Shown in pieces: positions 23,868-36,581 of a stretch of 64,000 bases of DNA. The notes below the pieces were generated by a model. The model was not told the origin of the DNA. It searched no databases and saw only the letters and a program-made list of their open reading frames with translations. A program made the position numbers and the translations under genes. The stretch comes from Rhabdornis inornatus (Eukaryota; Chordata; Aves; Passeriformes; Rhabdornithidae), in NCBI GenBank assembly GCA_013397075.1, contig VWZS01000496.1:2689961-2753960 (forward strand), in the 5' to 3' direction. Positions within the stretch are counted from its first letter, which is position 1, and each line of letters opens with the position of its first letter.

Positions 23868-26800
23868 CTAGAAGTTCAAATAGCACTTGTTACAGAAGAG
23901 ACATTTCACTGAAGAATCACGCTTTTAAGTTCTCCCAGCCAAAAAGAATGTTGTGAAAATGTGATTGACACACCTAGGCCCACAAAGCTGCTTGTAACAC
24001 AAAAATTGAGTATTTTTAGTAGTTATCCAAAAGCTGTTCAAACCCTGCTTATTCCAGTCTCCTGTAACCAACAATAGCAAGAATGTGGGAAGTGCCACAT
24101 TGCTAGAGCCTCTTTCCCATGAACAACCAGATGACAAGTTTGTTTGTTCAAATTTTGTTGCTTGATACATTTATCCTTCCAAATTCTGTGGGCTAAATAT
24201 ACATGTTGACTATCCACTGCAGAGCTATATAATAAAAATAAAGCCAGAAGCTTGTTAAGCAGAACTCTCATGATCAGTGCTAAAAAGATTACTAGACGAG
24301 TTGGAGTTCCAGGTGGGAAATGTGCTGTAGAATGAAGCAAGTGAGATACAAGCAGTTATCTACTATCACTTGAGCAGCATGGAATTCAAAACATGGATAT
24401 GCCAGTCACTGCTGACTGTCTCTGTGAGGAGCCCCCAAAATAGGAGACAGACTTACCTCCCTTCCTACTGCTGCATGTTTGCACAGCATAATGCTTCTGA
24501 AGTAAATATGCCAACTCCCAATACATTGACTTTACAAATAACAAAAGACAAAATCCCACTCAGTAATGTGTTTAAACCACACTGAATTGAAAATGACCTG
24601 TCAATTGACATAAATAAACTGAAGCTTTACAACATTTTTCTACTCAGTAATTAAACTGTGTGGTAATTAGTCACAGAGGTTGTGTAGCAAATCAAAGCCA
24701 GAACCAAAAACACAAAATTGAAGCATCTCAAAACGTGATATTTTCCCAGTTCCAGCAGTTCAGGGAGGTTTCTTATAGATTTTCATTGCAATAGGATGTC
24801 AACCCAGCCTCAGAACCACATAGTCCTGCCTGTCACCTGGCAAAGAACTAAGCCATTAATTTTAACTTGGCAATTAAGCACAATTAAGAGCAGAGCAAAC
24901 AGACAACTCAGTAAGCACCAGGTTAAGAGCTGATAGTGCGAATTTGCCAATAAATTCAAATTTGCTTTGTTGTTTTTGCCCAGAACCTGCAACACAACCT
25001 CTTAAGAAGGATACAAAAGCAATTCTGCACATTAAAACTTGGTATGCCCATGGGTTGAAGAGTACAAAAAGAAGTTTCAAGGGATACAGTGCCTTTAGGA
25101 TACAAGACTTCCCTACTATTACTGCAAACACTGTCAACTCCTGTTAACTAGACCAAAATTTACTACTTTTTTTGGAACCTCTGTTTCTGATATTATGTAT
25201 TATGCAAAAATCAGATCCCTACTATATAAAAATCAGTAATTTGTTCTCATAACTGCTCCTGACTAGTACTGTTCTTTCACACAGTAGTTGTGCACAAATT
25301 ATTTTTAAAAATGTACCCAAGTAAGAAGCAAAATAACCAAATTTTAAAAGATTTGTATTAGCAATGCAATAGCATTTACACTTTAATTTCTTATTGTAAC
25401 TCTAAGTAGTGCTAACTTGATACTAGTAAATACACCTTCACTCCCCAAGGCAAGTATAAAGCAACAATTTAGTTAACATTTCAGTCCTCTAAACGGAGGT
25501 AGAGTATGTTCCTCGACTGCAGTAAAAATAAATAAATAGGACAACACATACAAAATTTTACAAGAATTGCTCACTTTAACGTAACTGACACTTCCAAGCA
25601 ATACCTGTTGACAAACTGTATGCCTGCATATTTTGATCAGGCATACATAACTTTTTGGACAATGGCATTTAACCAAAGCTCTGCAAATATCATCACCACT
25701 GTCCCATCCCATGCTGGGAAAGCAAAGGGGATAGAAGCCCCAGATATCACTTCATTGGTCACCACATCCCAATAAAGCAGTGTGGTGAATGCATGTCAGA
25801 AGCTGCATGTAATCAGAAGCATCTTAACCCAATCAATATTATCTAACATCTAAGAAACTCTTAATATTGACACCATCAGGAAGTACTACCCACTCATCTC
25901 TGAAAGGACTTGATTTTCTCAAACACTCATTATGAAAATACATCCTTAGGAAATGCTGTGTCTGACCTAGAAGCCCTGCTGGCTAATTAACTCTTGCTAA
26001 GCCATGGACAGCCCTTACAGCTGGTCTGCAGGCTGTGCAGCTGAGCTGCCCCCTAAACAAGCCACAGATGCTGACTGTGTAGCTAAGATACAACACATTA
26101 AGACCCCAGTAGTTTACCCCAGCAGATGTCCCCTGTCACCTGTGGCATACTGACTGACACAGCTGATCTAGTACCAACTAAGCAAACTCCATCTCCACAA
26201 GGCTGCTGTTTAAACTTCCCTATGTGAACACCTTTTCTAGTCTGACATCTGATAAGCATCCTTGGAACTAACCACAGAACACTAACTACTTAGTTTGAAA
26301 AAGCCAGAGATACAAAAAATATTTAGTGTTTTAAGCAAAGGAAGAAAGAAAGGACGAACACCCAAAATCTAAGCAAAGCTGAGGTGTCAAAATGCCATTT
26401 CACATTTCTCTTCAGGAAGACAAAATATTGGAGCCAATGCTCTTTTGTAAAGAAACTGGCAATACTTTCTCTACTGCACATAAGTGATTGTTGACCAGAG
26501 GACCAGGCTCATCCCTGCTTTTCCATATGAGGCTTCTGTGATGGAACATTTCTCCACTAATTTCCAGTGGAAGTCAGAAACATATGCTTCCCAGAGAAAT
26601 CAAATTCTGTCACTTCAAGACACAGAGAACTCAACAGTAAAATCCCAAGAGTTCCATGAATACAAACAAAAACTACACTTATCAAAGAAAAAACAGACAT
26701 ATACCATATAATCTAGAAATGGGAAGCTTGTGCTGAATCTTTCCTATCAAAAAATGATTAATGTCAATCGAACTAGGCAAAACCACAAGTTCAATGGTTT

Positions 26801-28002
26801 CACATAAACTACCTAGCAAACAAATGCACTGGAAAAGAAACTCATGCAGGAAGAGATTCTGATCCCATCATATTTGTAAGCTTTGAAGGTGGCTGTCACC
26901 ACAGTGACAGGAGAAAAACAACTTCTGTTGCTCTGACTTTAATTGCAGTAGCACAGAACACGTAAATGAAATGAAAAATGCTTTTGTTAAGAAATAACCA
27001 TAAAGCTCACCAAGACCATCTCAGCTCTGCAGAAAAAGGCAATATAAACATTTTTATACAGTCAGGATTGCTGAAGTAAAGAGACACAGAGAGGCATGAC
27101 AAAGGATAGTCACAGAAAAAGAAGCCACAGATAACTGGGAAAATACACAATTAAACAACATGCTGTTGAACACAGCAACAAAATCAGGTGTTGAGTCAGG
27201 GAGAGAAAGGCTTTTCAATATCAACTCAGTTTCATCTAAACAAATCGGGTAACTTAGGAGGGACCTCAGACTTCTTGTTGGGCCTGGCAACAATTCAACT
27301 TTTTTGTTTCCTCTTTTTTCTTTTCTAGTATCTACTAGCAAAAGGAGGACTCAAAAGCAATTTTTTATTCACTGTGCGCAACATATCTTGTAACAAAATT
27401 ACTCAAACTCCTCTGGTACCATGGAAAGTTACCCAAGACAGTACCTTCAAAACATGTGTACACAGATCATAAACGTGTCTTCATCACAAACAAGACTGAG
27501 AGGTCAAACACTTGGGCAGCACACAAACTGCAAGCAGAACAACCCTACTTAGAAAATACACAATTTAATGCCTCGGGAGCTTTAAAGTCATGAGACCTAC
27601 AAGCACACAGCAAGGGGGTTTCTCCAACGAAAAGATGGCTTAAAACTCCAAATTCAGTTCTGTGCACTATGCGAAGTAGAAGGTAATGAGGCTTTAATTT
27701 TCTTGTAGAGCTGTAAAAACAGCAGCAAGGCCTGATAATTGAAAACAGTACTATTCTGTCACACCATCAGTATTTACATAGCATTCTGTCATTTTACTGG
27801 GTAACCTACAACTAAGCAAATTAGGATCATAATTCTTCTGACAAGTAAGGTACGACAGCAGCCTGCTCAATCAACAACACTGTTCAAGAGAGATCCGCAA
27901 AGATTTTTACCAATTCAAGTGTAGAAGCGTATTTTTTTTTAATGCTGAGGTTACAAACACAGGTTTTCATTTCTTCTTGAAACCACGAAAGTTAAACTGT
28001 AC
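23868..28002. other. Long FAM193A intron
   Basis: Intron of about 4.1 kb, AT-rich with a less AT-rich section near 25970-26180. I found no exon and no nameable repeat; open frames are short and unrelated to known proteins. Confidence 0.65.
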
Positions 28003-28127
28003 CTTAGCTGTGACACCAGCGTTGGCAAGCTATTCTGTAGGAGTGGCTCAGAAAATACCAGATTTTCAAACAGATGCTTGTTGTGCAATTCCCACGTCAC
28101 CTGAAATTTCTTCAAATGTTCATTTTC
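28003..28127 (-). CDS. FAM193A: FAM193A exon 6: ENEHLKKFQVTWELHNK exon
   Basis: Forty-one codons plus two bases. The reading ENEHLKKFQVTWELHNKH then LFENLVFSEPLLQNSLP is a clear FAM193A match. It was located by asking which conserved segment was missing between the neighbours at 31191 and 23867; the phases on both sides then fit exactly. The donor is GTACAG, the least consensus-like in the gene. The acceptor is AT-rich (ATCATTATAG). Skipping this exon would shift the frame. Confidence 0.95.
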
Positions 28128-31100
28128 CTATAATGATAAAACAACCAGAAATAAACCAAGGTTATAGAAAAAAACCCAAAACTCTGTACAAGGCAAGAAT
28201 ATTTTTAAAAGTCTGATTTCCAACCTGCAGACTGTATGAACCAGCTCAGATTTTACACAGTTTTAATACCCAAACCCTCAGAATTGAAGCAATTTTTAAT
28301 GACTTCAATAACCATAGCATCATTCTTTCTAAATTGTCATGAATTTACATATATAATGTCAACCTGTAATTTTTATTCAAAACTGACATAAAATCAAATA
28401 TGCAGTTCTCCTCAACTACTGCTTAAAGAATGAAGTTCTCTATACAGACGAGACCAACAGCTTATTTCTCTAGTAAGCAGAACATTTTTGTATTGGAGGT
28501 TATTTAACATATAGTTGTATGTAATTTCAAGAGCTAAACCTTAAAACTATTATCATTAAAACACAAGCATTCAAAACATGTATAATATACTTTTCAAGGC
28601 AGCAAGTTTTCCTATATATAGCCAGCAGTATGCAGGTTTTCTATACCAGGACTCGCTCACACAGCAGAATTAAATGCAAGCATTCTGGCTCTCAGATCAG
28701 TAAGTGGGCCTTAGGCACGATAACCCCAAGCACCCAGAAACACCATTATACTCTGGAATTTTAAAGTTTTGTTAATAACAGTCGATAAAAAAATAAACCA
28801 ACTGAACATATTTATATCAGACCCGAAGACAAGACTATCAGCATTTAATAAAACAATTAAGTTTGAAGTATTAGATTAAAAAGGGTGGGTGATGGGTTTT
28901 TTGAGTTGCACAAGACAAGTGTACTTTTTAATTTTGAGTATCATGTCTTCAAAGTATTTTAAATTTCTATAAAATACTAATAATTTCTCAAGGTTCACTG
29001 AGACAGGTTGATTTCTTAAGGAATTTTCATATTATGCTATGAACAAAACAATCAACACTTATCTACAACCTCTTGTGTATCAGTTTGTGCAGATTATATG
29101 TTATGAAGTTATTCTCACAAAGAAATATCAGGCAAGTTTTCTAGTCGGTATGCTGTGTACTTGAGGGCTCTTCTGTACTGACCAGAGTCTTTCCAAATTG
29201 CTAATTGTATAATCTGTCATTCCCAGCACCAGTGGGACACAAAGCTTTAGCTCCTGCTCTTAAAGTCAGACGGATTCCTTTGAAAGGAAGGACAACTGTT
29301 CATAATTTCATTGAGAAATCAGTTTCTTACAGGTGGAGGTTCAAGGCATTCTATACCTTTCTACACTATACTACAAGCAAAGCTTTCATCCTATAAAGGA
29401 AGGCAGCAGTAAGTTTAGAGATCTTGGCTGGTTGTGACATGTTTTAGCTGAAAAGATTCCTTCTTCTATAGTGTACTGGTATCTTGAAAGGAAACATCCA
29501 TGCACACCGAAAAAACTAGTGACCCTACTACCTGTACCGAAAGCTGTGACATACTACTCCATTTAATAAAAAAGTTATTTAATAAATCTAAGAAATGTAT
29601 GACAAGAGACAGTATCCTGTATTCTCACATTTCAGTTTCTCAAGGTCACAGCTTGGTAGAAAGATGTTTTCAGTACTGACTGGGATGCAGATGGAAAAAG
29701 ACAAGAAAAATATGGCATATTTTGTGTTTTCTTATGCTTAGTTTTTTAAAAGAGGAGAAGAATTTTATTTTAATTTTGTCAGGATAGGGGCTGACTAGGG
29801 AGTTCAAGCATCAACTGTCTTCTCACGGCTATTATTTCAGTCTCCCACACCTACTAGTTTTCACGACTATTAGTTCACAATAATTTGCCAGGGAAAACGT
29901 AAAATGGTAAAATGGTTATTTTCTAATCAGCTGTGTAATTCTGGCACTAATGGGTTCATTATGGCAGATCCACTTCGAGAAAGCTAAGGGGCACTGCAAA
30001 CCATTTGCTTTAAAGCTGAACAAGCTGCAACGCAAATCAACCTCAAGAGCAACTTTCTCTCAAGCACCTTGTTAGAAACTTAATGACTGTTAAAAGCAGC
30101 CAGTAAACAGGAGATAGCAGTGACCTCACATTTGTATCTCAGTGATAAAGCTGGGAAAGATAATACAGACAACAGCAAATACAGAGCACTGAAAACAAAA
30201 AAAAAACCATCAGACACGCTCAAGTTTCTTAGAAGAAACATCATCCTGCTTTGCCAATTTAACTTTATTGCCAGCTCTACCTCTAATGAAACCCTGCTTC
30301 CTCTCCACTTTATATCCTCACCTATGGCCACCAGAGTGTATGTTTCATCTATTTTTCCCTCTCTTTACCCATCCAGTCACTTTCACCTAACTGGTAACAA
30401 CACCCAAATTCCCTGTTTTAGCCACTTTTTCTTCTGTCCTCACACAAAGCTTACACAAGAAAAGGGACGGACAGGATGAGGACATTAGCAAAAGACACAC
30501 AAGAAAGGATTAATAACAAAACAGGATTAATAACCTTCTAAGACCTTAAACAAATATAATTACAGAATTTGCTTAAGGTATTACTCATCCAATGGACAGC
30601 TACTCAAGAAGAAATTTTTAAAGGCTACTGCCTATTTTATACCCAAAAATGTAAACCCAAGTCTAATATCATAACCAGCTGACAAAAAAAGCATTTAAGG
30701 AAGAACTTTAGAAGTAATAAATTACATTGCAGATTAACTCTGAAGCAACACAATTTTTTCAAGTAGCCATCCTAGATAGTGAATGAAAAGTTGAACATGG
30801 AAACAATATAAGTTAGTGCGACACAAGGAAGTTGCTGTCACTTAACCACAGCTGTCAAGAGACCATTAAAGATTAACAGAAGTGTTTTCCACATTAGGAT
30901 CTCTAATATTTGGTAGATTTGCTTAAAGATTTGTTTCAGAGTAAGCACCACAAACAACATCCCACCTTTTTCTTTGTGAACAAAAAATAATTTCACCAAG
31001 CCGCTATAAGAGACGCCTACTCCACACTTCTAAATATTTAACTGCATTTTCAGAATCTCCCTGTCTCTAAGGACAAACACAACAAAAACCTCACAATTTA

Positions 31101-31190
31101 CCACAGAAGACACCTGAAAGAGCCCAGAAACAACTCTGTCAGCATTAGCCCTGGCAAGCAGGAGCACAAAGGCTGTTTTTTCAGTCTTAC
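28128..31190. other. FAM193A intron
   Basis: Intron of about 3.1 kb. The plus-strand open frame at 30120-30479 has no family resemblance. No repeat or RNA gene identified. Confidence 0.65.
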
Positions 31191-31425
31191 CAGAGTAACT
31201 AGGAAGGCGCTGATTGTACACGCTGCCTGACAGAGTGCACTGTACTCTTCAAGTAGGAGTGAGATGAACTGCTGTGCCTGGGGTGGCCCTTCTGTCGCTA
31301 ACGTTGATGCAACCTTAGATCCCAGGGACAAGTGTCTGAGCAGACGAACCTTCATTTCAAGCACATATTCCCTAGCTTGTTGTTCCAATCGTTGGTAAAG
31401 CTGGTATGGATCTCTTTCACAAAGC
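31191..31425 (-). CDS. FAM193A: FAM193A exon 5: helical middle region
   Basis: One base plus 78 codons, ending in phase 0 before GTAAGA. It encodes LCERDPYQLYQRLEQQAREY, VLEMKVRLLRHLS and QAQQFISLLLEEYSALCQAA, regular heptad-like hydrophobic spacing that predicts long helices. The short SLGSKVASTLATEGPPQ stretch between the helices is where I would expect vertebrate orthologues to vary. No catalytic motif is visible. Confidence 0.96.
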
Positions 31426-33505
31426 CTTTATTTTTAGGATATTTGTGACAAAAAAGAAAAAAAAAGAGCATGTAATCAACAGTTTTCATTCTCCTACAAG
31501 TATTTATTTACCAATTACCATCATTATCATCAAGTGATAATAATGTGGCTCATTGGCCACAGTTGCTCAGGTTTAGAAAATTCACTACTTTAAATCTCAG
31601 AGAACACAGTCCAGTCCCTTTCTGCTACACTTATGTGACTGAGATCCTCTGTACCTTTAGGACTAGGATGCCTGTACACCTGAGGAGCAGACTAATTTAG
31701 GACTTTATAATTTCACTTCAACTTTTGAGCTCAAAATCTTAACTCCATTCGCACCCTGTAGGCACCCAGACTCTTCAGATAAGCTTCTTCACAACTTCTC
31801 CATGTTGATCTTAACAAGTGACAAATTCGTATCTACAGAAGAAAACTGAACACAATGGCTGCTTTGAACCACTTTAAATAATTCAATTTCACTCTTAATT
31901 TCTTTGCATGGAGTTTAAGCATGCACAGAATGCTTTTGGTTTTTTACAGCACAGGGAGGTGGGAAGAAGAACTGAATGGGGTAAGTACTTAAGAGTTAGG
32001 TCAATAGAAGTCTGCAGTCTGCAGCTATCTGATCCATGTTTTTCCTTCACCACTCACAAAACAGTCCTATCATACTGCCATCAAGTATTCCAACATACAA
32101 TAGGGACATTACTTGGCACCACTACTTATTCCAACAAAGACGACCAGGCACTCAATTTTTTGCCAGCTGTGTCTAACAAGAGCCAAGCACAGACGTGGGA
32201 ATTTCTGCCTTTTAAACAGAGTTACTCAGCCACAGCATGGTCTTCTGCATGCTACCTAAATGGAGGATTTTTTTTTAAAATGCATTCAGTATCTACACTG
32301 ACTAGCTTTGTAAAAAATTTCACATGATATTAGCACTACAGACTGGACACCCTGGTGCCTGCCCAAACCGCATCCTTTTTTTATTTTACATTTTATAGAC
32401 CATAAGGAACTCAAGTGAAAAATAATCCAACTGGCATTTAAGGTTTCCTCCTTTGAGATCCTGGTTCTGTCTTTGTATTTTAATTTTCTCGCCCAAAAGT
32501 GAAAAACAGTTCTGAGTAATGAAAGCTCCTGAGTAAATAAGAAAGTTAAACAGTATACGTTCTGATTTCCAAAATTTTTCCATTAAGGAGATGCATAACA
32601 CCAATAACCATTTTAGCTGTGATTCAGTTTTAATTACCAACACACTATGCAACATTTAAACATCTTTGATTTCCAAGCCTATATTGCATGTTTTGATCAC
32701 TTAAATAAACAAAGTGTGACTAATAGGGAGGGACACTATATTACTCTGCTGTACACAACTCATGTTCGAAACCAAACAGTTTTTATATAAGCAAAGTGCA
32801 ATATGCTTATTTAATTATCTATTAAAGCCAGTTCAGGTGTACAGTCATATTAAGAGCAGCACTAGATGAATTTCTCTTTCAAATGTGTCTTTACCTCATC
32901 AGAATTTAGGTTCAACTAGAAATTGCACATGAAAACTACAACTGGTCAGACTGCTCAGATCTCAGTATAATTAAGCACATATGGAACCAAGGAGAACAAA
33001 AACTCCTTGACCACACATTGAGTTAGAGAGAAACTCAGATGATCCTACTGGAGCCCTTTAAGATTTGCCACACTATTCTTAAAAGCAAAAAAACCATCAC
33101 TGTGGATCTCATCAAGCTCATTTTCACTTCAACACCTACAAAAGCTACAATTGTGACTTCTAAAATGACAATGAAATTGGAATCCACCTCATCTAGTGAT
33201 CAATGTCCAATATAACTTTTTTTTATTTTTATAAAATTTCTTCCAGGTGTTACAATCACAGTAAGGTGCAAACACTACTACTACTAACTCAGGCTAGTTC
33301 CACAAGGTAAGATTTTCATGTGGGGCAATTCAAACTTAACACTGTCTTATCAATAAGACCTTTTGAAGAATAACATTCTGGGACCCTTTCATAATTATAC
33401 ATTTATATTACTCTTGCAAACAACATACGAATTTACTAGCTTCCCATGCATTCAAACTAGTATTGAAAAATCCAGAATAAAATAATATTCTTTGAAGTAA
33501 TATAC
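31426..33505. other. FAM193A intron
   Basis: Intron of about 2.1 kb, AT-rich. Nothing identified besides splice signals and short homopolymer runs. Confidence 0.7.
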
Positions 33506-33673
33506 CTATCCACCAGCTCTTTCATTCCTTCTTTATCTGGTACCAACGACTGGTCTTGGTCATCTGCCAAAGGGGTCCCAGCTTGGCGATAAATACACCG
33601 AACCATGTATCTGACTTCAGACCAGTAATTCTGAAGCTGCTGAGGTTCACGTTCAGGCTCTGCTGAATTTTCT
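33506..33673 (-). CDS. FAM193A: FAM193A exon 4: conserved WSEVRYMVRCIYRQAG exon
   Basis: One base, 55 codons and two bases. It holds one of the most recognisable FAM193A stretches, QNYWSEVRYMVRCIYRQAG, followed by TPLADDQDQSLVPDKEG and MKELVD. The aromatic and hydrophobic spacing suggests amphipathic helices and the start of the structured middle region. Donor is GTATAT, weaker than most in this gene; the acceptor CATGCAG has only a short pyrimidine stretch. Phase fits both neighbours. Confidence 0.96.
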
Positions 33674-33933
33674 CTGCATGTGAAGACAAAAATAATTACC
33701 CTCTATTTGTATGTATCACATAGATGTATTGATTCCTACTATTCCAGAAAAAAAAGTACATCTGAAAATGCCTAAAATAAAGTATGAAACTAGGTGAATA
33801 TTGCCATCCAGAAGTTACTGTTACTGTCAGACAACCTGTTTCAAGAGTTTAAGCACACACCTACAAACAAGCTACAACACTGCCAAAATCTGATGACAAC
33901 CACCGTGCTGCTGAGGTTGAGCTCAGTTCTTAC

Positions 33934-34100
33934 CTGCGCTCATTACAGGCCTCACAGTTGCACGCTATGTCTGAAGGAGAGGAATTGCTCAGATCTGCAG
34001 CAGGCACTGTCTGTGCACCAACAGTTATTCTTCCTCCTCCTACAGATTCCTGCTGTGATCCACTGTTTCCAAGAGGCATGTGCAAAAGGAAATCTTGGCT
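33934..34100 (-). CDS. FAM193A: FAM193A exon 3: linker plus CNCEAC cluster
   Basis: Fifty-five codons plus two bases (phase 2 at the donor, GTAAGA). The acceptor follows a pure T tract. It begins SQDFLLHMPLGNSG, runs through a Gly/Ser-rich linker, and ends in SDIACNCEACNER, with three cysteines spaced C-x-C-x2-C (residues 47, 49, 52). The last two bases AG join the A of the next exon to give the Arg codon of ...ERR-ENSAEPE. The intron to the next exon is only 260 bp. Confidence 0.95.
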
Positions 34101-36335
34101 CTGAAAAAAAAACAACCACAAAACCAAAAAGGCAGCCTTCAGTTTGTAAGGTCCAAAATGTCATTAGGTGGGCAAATATTAAAGTGGCAATTCTTAGTGC
34201 TGCATATATTCTGGGAGGACACTCAATCAAGCACAAAGAATTAAGTCTTCCAAAAGCCTAATAAATGCAAGAGATGGACAGAGATGACCAATGATACAAA
34301 GCTCCATTTCTAATTTCCAAAGTACGCTGGGTATAATTATCCCCTTTATGTACTTCAGCATAAACAATGAACTAAGCTAAAGGAAGGCTTGCGTCATCCT
34401 CACTTAAATCATAAACCAGCACTATCTCTTCAGTCTCCATGTAACAGTATGTTTGGCTTCTGGAGTTTAACAATCCCTTCAAGTAAAAATCATAACATCT
34501 CCTTGCTTGTAACATCCAGACATAGTATTTCATAGCAATGGATGTAAGAAAGCTGCTGCCATTGGAAATGGATCTCCTGTGCACAGTGCTGTTCAATTCT
34601 AGCAGATGACACACACACTCGCCCAAGACTGCTGCTATTTTCATCTCCAGTTTCTCTCCCTTCTCTGTGCTCCAACCCCAGCACATGCCATGCTTCTCTC
34701 CTGCACCCTCCCAAGTCTGCCACCAGATTTCCCTGGCACCAGGCAGAGGCCTCTCTCACACCAATACCACGACTGAAGGTGGTCTTATTTTTGGTGCCCC
34801 AAGTCCTGGATCAGGGTGCACATAGGTAAGAACAAACCTGCATGCAGTTGCTACCAAGCAAGCTAATGAGAGCAACAGCAACCTGAACACAGGAACATCT
34901 ACAGCAAACCACCTCTACTCTGACTTGCAGTCACTGGTAACAATTCGGGATTTTTTAGCTAATTTTGGCTTTTTTCCCAGCTTGCTTCTCTAATTTGACT
35001 AGTAACCCAATTCACATATTTGCATTCTTAAGCCAAGCTTCCAATCTTGGAAAATCTATTTGTTGTCTGCTTTTAAAAATTCCTCTTAAAAAAGAAAACA
35101 GTTGCCAAATTAAAAAAACAATGTAAATTTTTATTTAGACCTGGAGTATCTGTAACTTTAAAAAAATGTTAGGAAGCAAATCCTGCCTTCCTTGCACACC
35201 TAGGACACTTTTTTTTACTAGTTTCTTAAATGTATCTAAAAATTTGACTCAACTGATCGTAATGTGCCTCGGTTTTGCTGTGCTTTGAACTCTCTAGGAT
35301 GTGTTTACCACCACACCAGCACTATAATTCCCTTAGAAGTAAGCTCTTTTGATTAGTTTACTACCCTTGTTACTAGCAACATGATCTGTAAACACAAGTT
35401 GTATACAAGTGATATACTCTTTAAATTTTCCTCCCAAGAAAGTCCTTAACAATAGTTTTAGCAGAAGCTTAACAACTCCCTCTATATAATTGTTCTTCAC
35501 AGTGATTTACTGAAATAAAAACCTGTATGTGCCTACAGGTGTGTATACAGCCTGTTAACTCTCTGCAAGGAGATGTCAGCTTCAATCTACAGTACTTGCA
35601 ATTATCCCAAGCGTGTGACTTCCCAGGTCAGTTGTGAAGACTTGGTTCTGCAGTGTAACACAGCTTACTTCTAATGAGGTTTTACTGGACCTGTCAACGA
35701 ACTTGCAGTATCTTCCTGCAACACTAAGCACAGCTCTTACATGAGGTTGAATTCACAACTTGAAATATTAGCACCACATATTAAATCGGTACTTGCAGTG
35801 CTACCAAGACTAGGAGACTGTTACATTCATGCTATGCAAAGTTGTGCTTCTTTATTAAAAAATACAGAAAAGACAGAAAAACTCAGAAATCTGCAGGGAG
35901 GTGTCAATACAAGTGCAATAACTCAAGAAGTCCTCTGAAAGAACAACGAAAATTCAGATAGTTTACTTCACAAAGAGAGGAAAATGCAATATGAGCAGAC
36001 AGAATAGAAAAACGTTTAATGAGTAAGGTCATGTCGGTAAAACTAGAAGAAATTTTATTTAAGTACAGAGGATAAGGACAAAGCTTGAGATCCAATGAAT
36101 TAAAAGCAAAAACCTCAGTGAAAAACAGATCCAAACCCTGCTCTCCTTAAAACTCCACAACTCAGAACCAGAGCTCCTCACTTTTGCAACAACTTTCCTG
36201 TTCAGCTTAAATAAAACCAACTCAAAATTGCCTAAAATGTTTTTTTCACATTTACAGTTCCAGTGGTTCCAAAGCACAGTGACATGCAGCCCACAATTAA
36301 GCATCCTCTCAGTCTACTGAGGTACTTGAACTTAC
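34101..36335. other. FAM193A intron
   Basis: Intron of about 2.2 kb. A C/T-richer block at 34540-34830 differs from its surroundings and may be a repeat remnant, but I cannot name it. Confidence 0.65.
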
Positions 36336-36581
36336 CACGAGAGACTGCTCTATTGTAGCGTGCCTCTCCTCCTTTTCGACTGTTCTTCGACAGTCTGGAC
36401 ACACCCACAGTGGAAGATGCAGCATATTGTTTGCTTTTGGAGATGTGGAAAGTGCTGTTTTGCTAGAATTTTTTATTCCGCTCTCTGAAAGCGAAGTATC
36501 TTTTCGTTCACTTCTACAAAGAAGACAATGCTCGCCAGTTGTATATGGTGCCCTTTGGCCCAAGCCAAAGGTAAATGGTGT
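36336..36581 (-). CDS. FAM193A: FAM193A exon 2: paired CxxC (zinc-like) exon
   Basis: Eighty-two codons, phase 0 to phase 0, donor GTAAGT. It opens TPFTFGLGQRAPYTTGEHC and carries CLLC at exon residues 19-22 and CPDC at 61-64, a spacing of 38 residues between the two CxxC pairs. Two CxxC knuckles at this distance are typical of a zinc-binding fold, though no named finger is recognised. The segment between them is Ser/Lys-rich and looks disordered. It ends in a charged stretch (RRTVEKEERHATIEQSLV). The match to the N-terminal part of FAM193A is clear. Confidence 0.95.
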
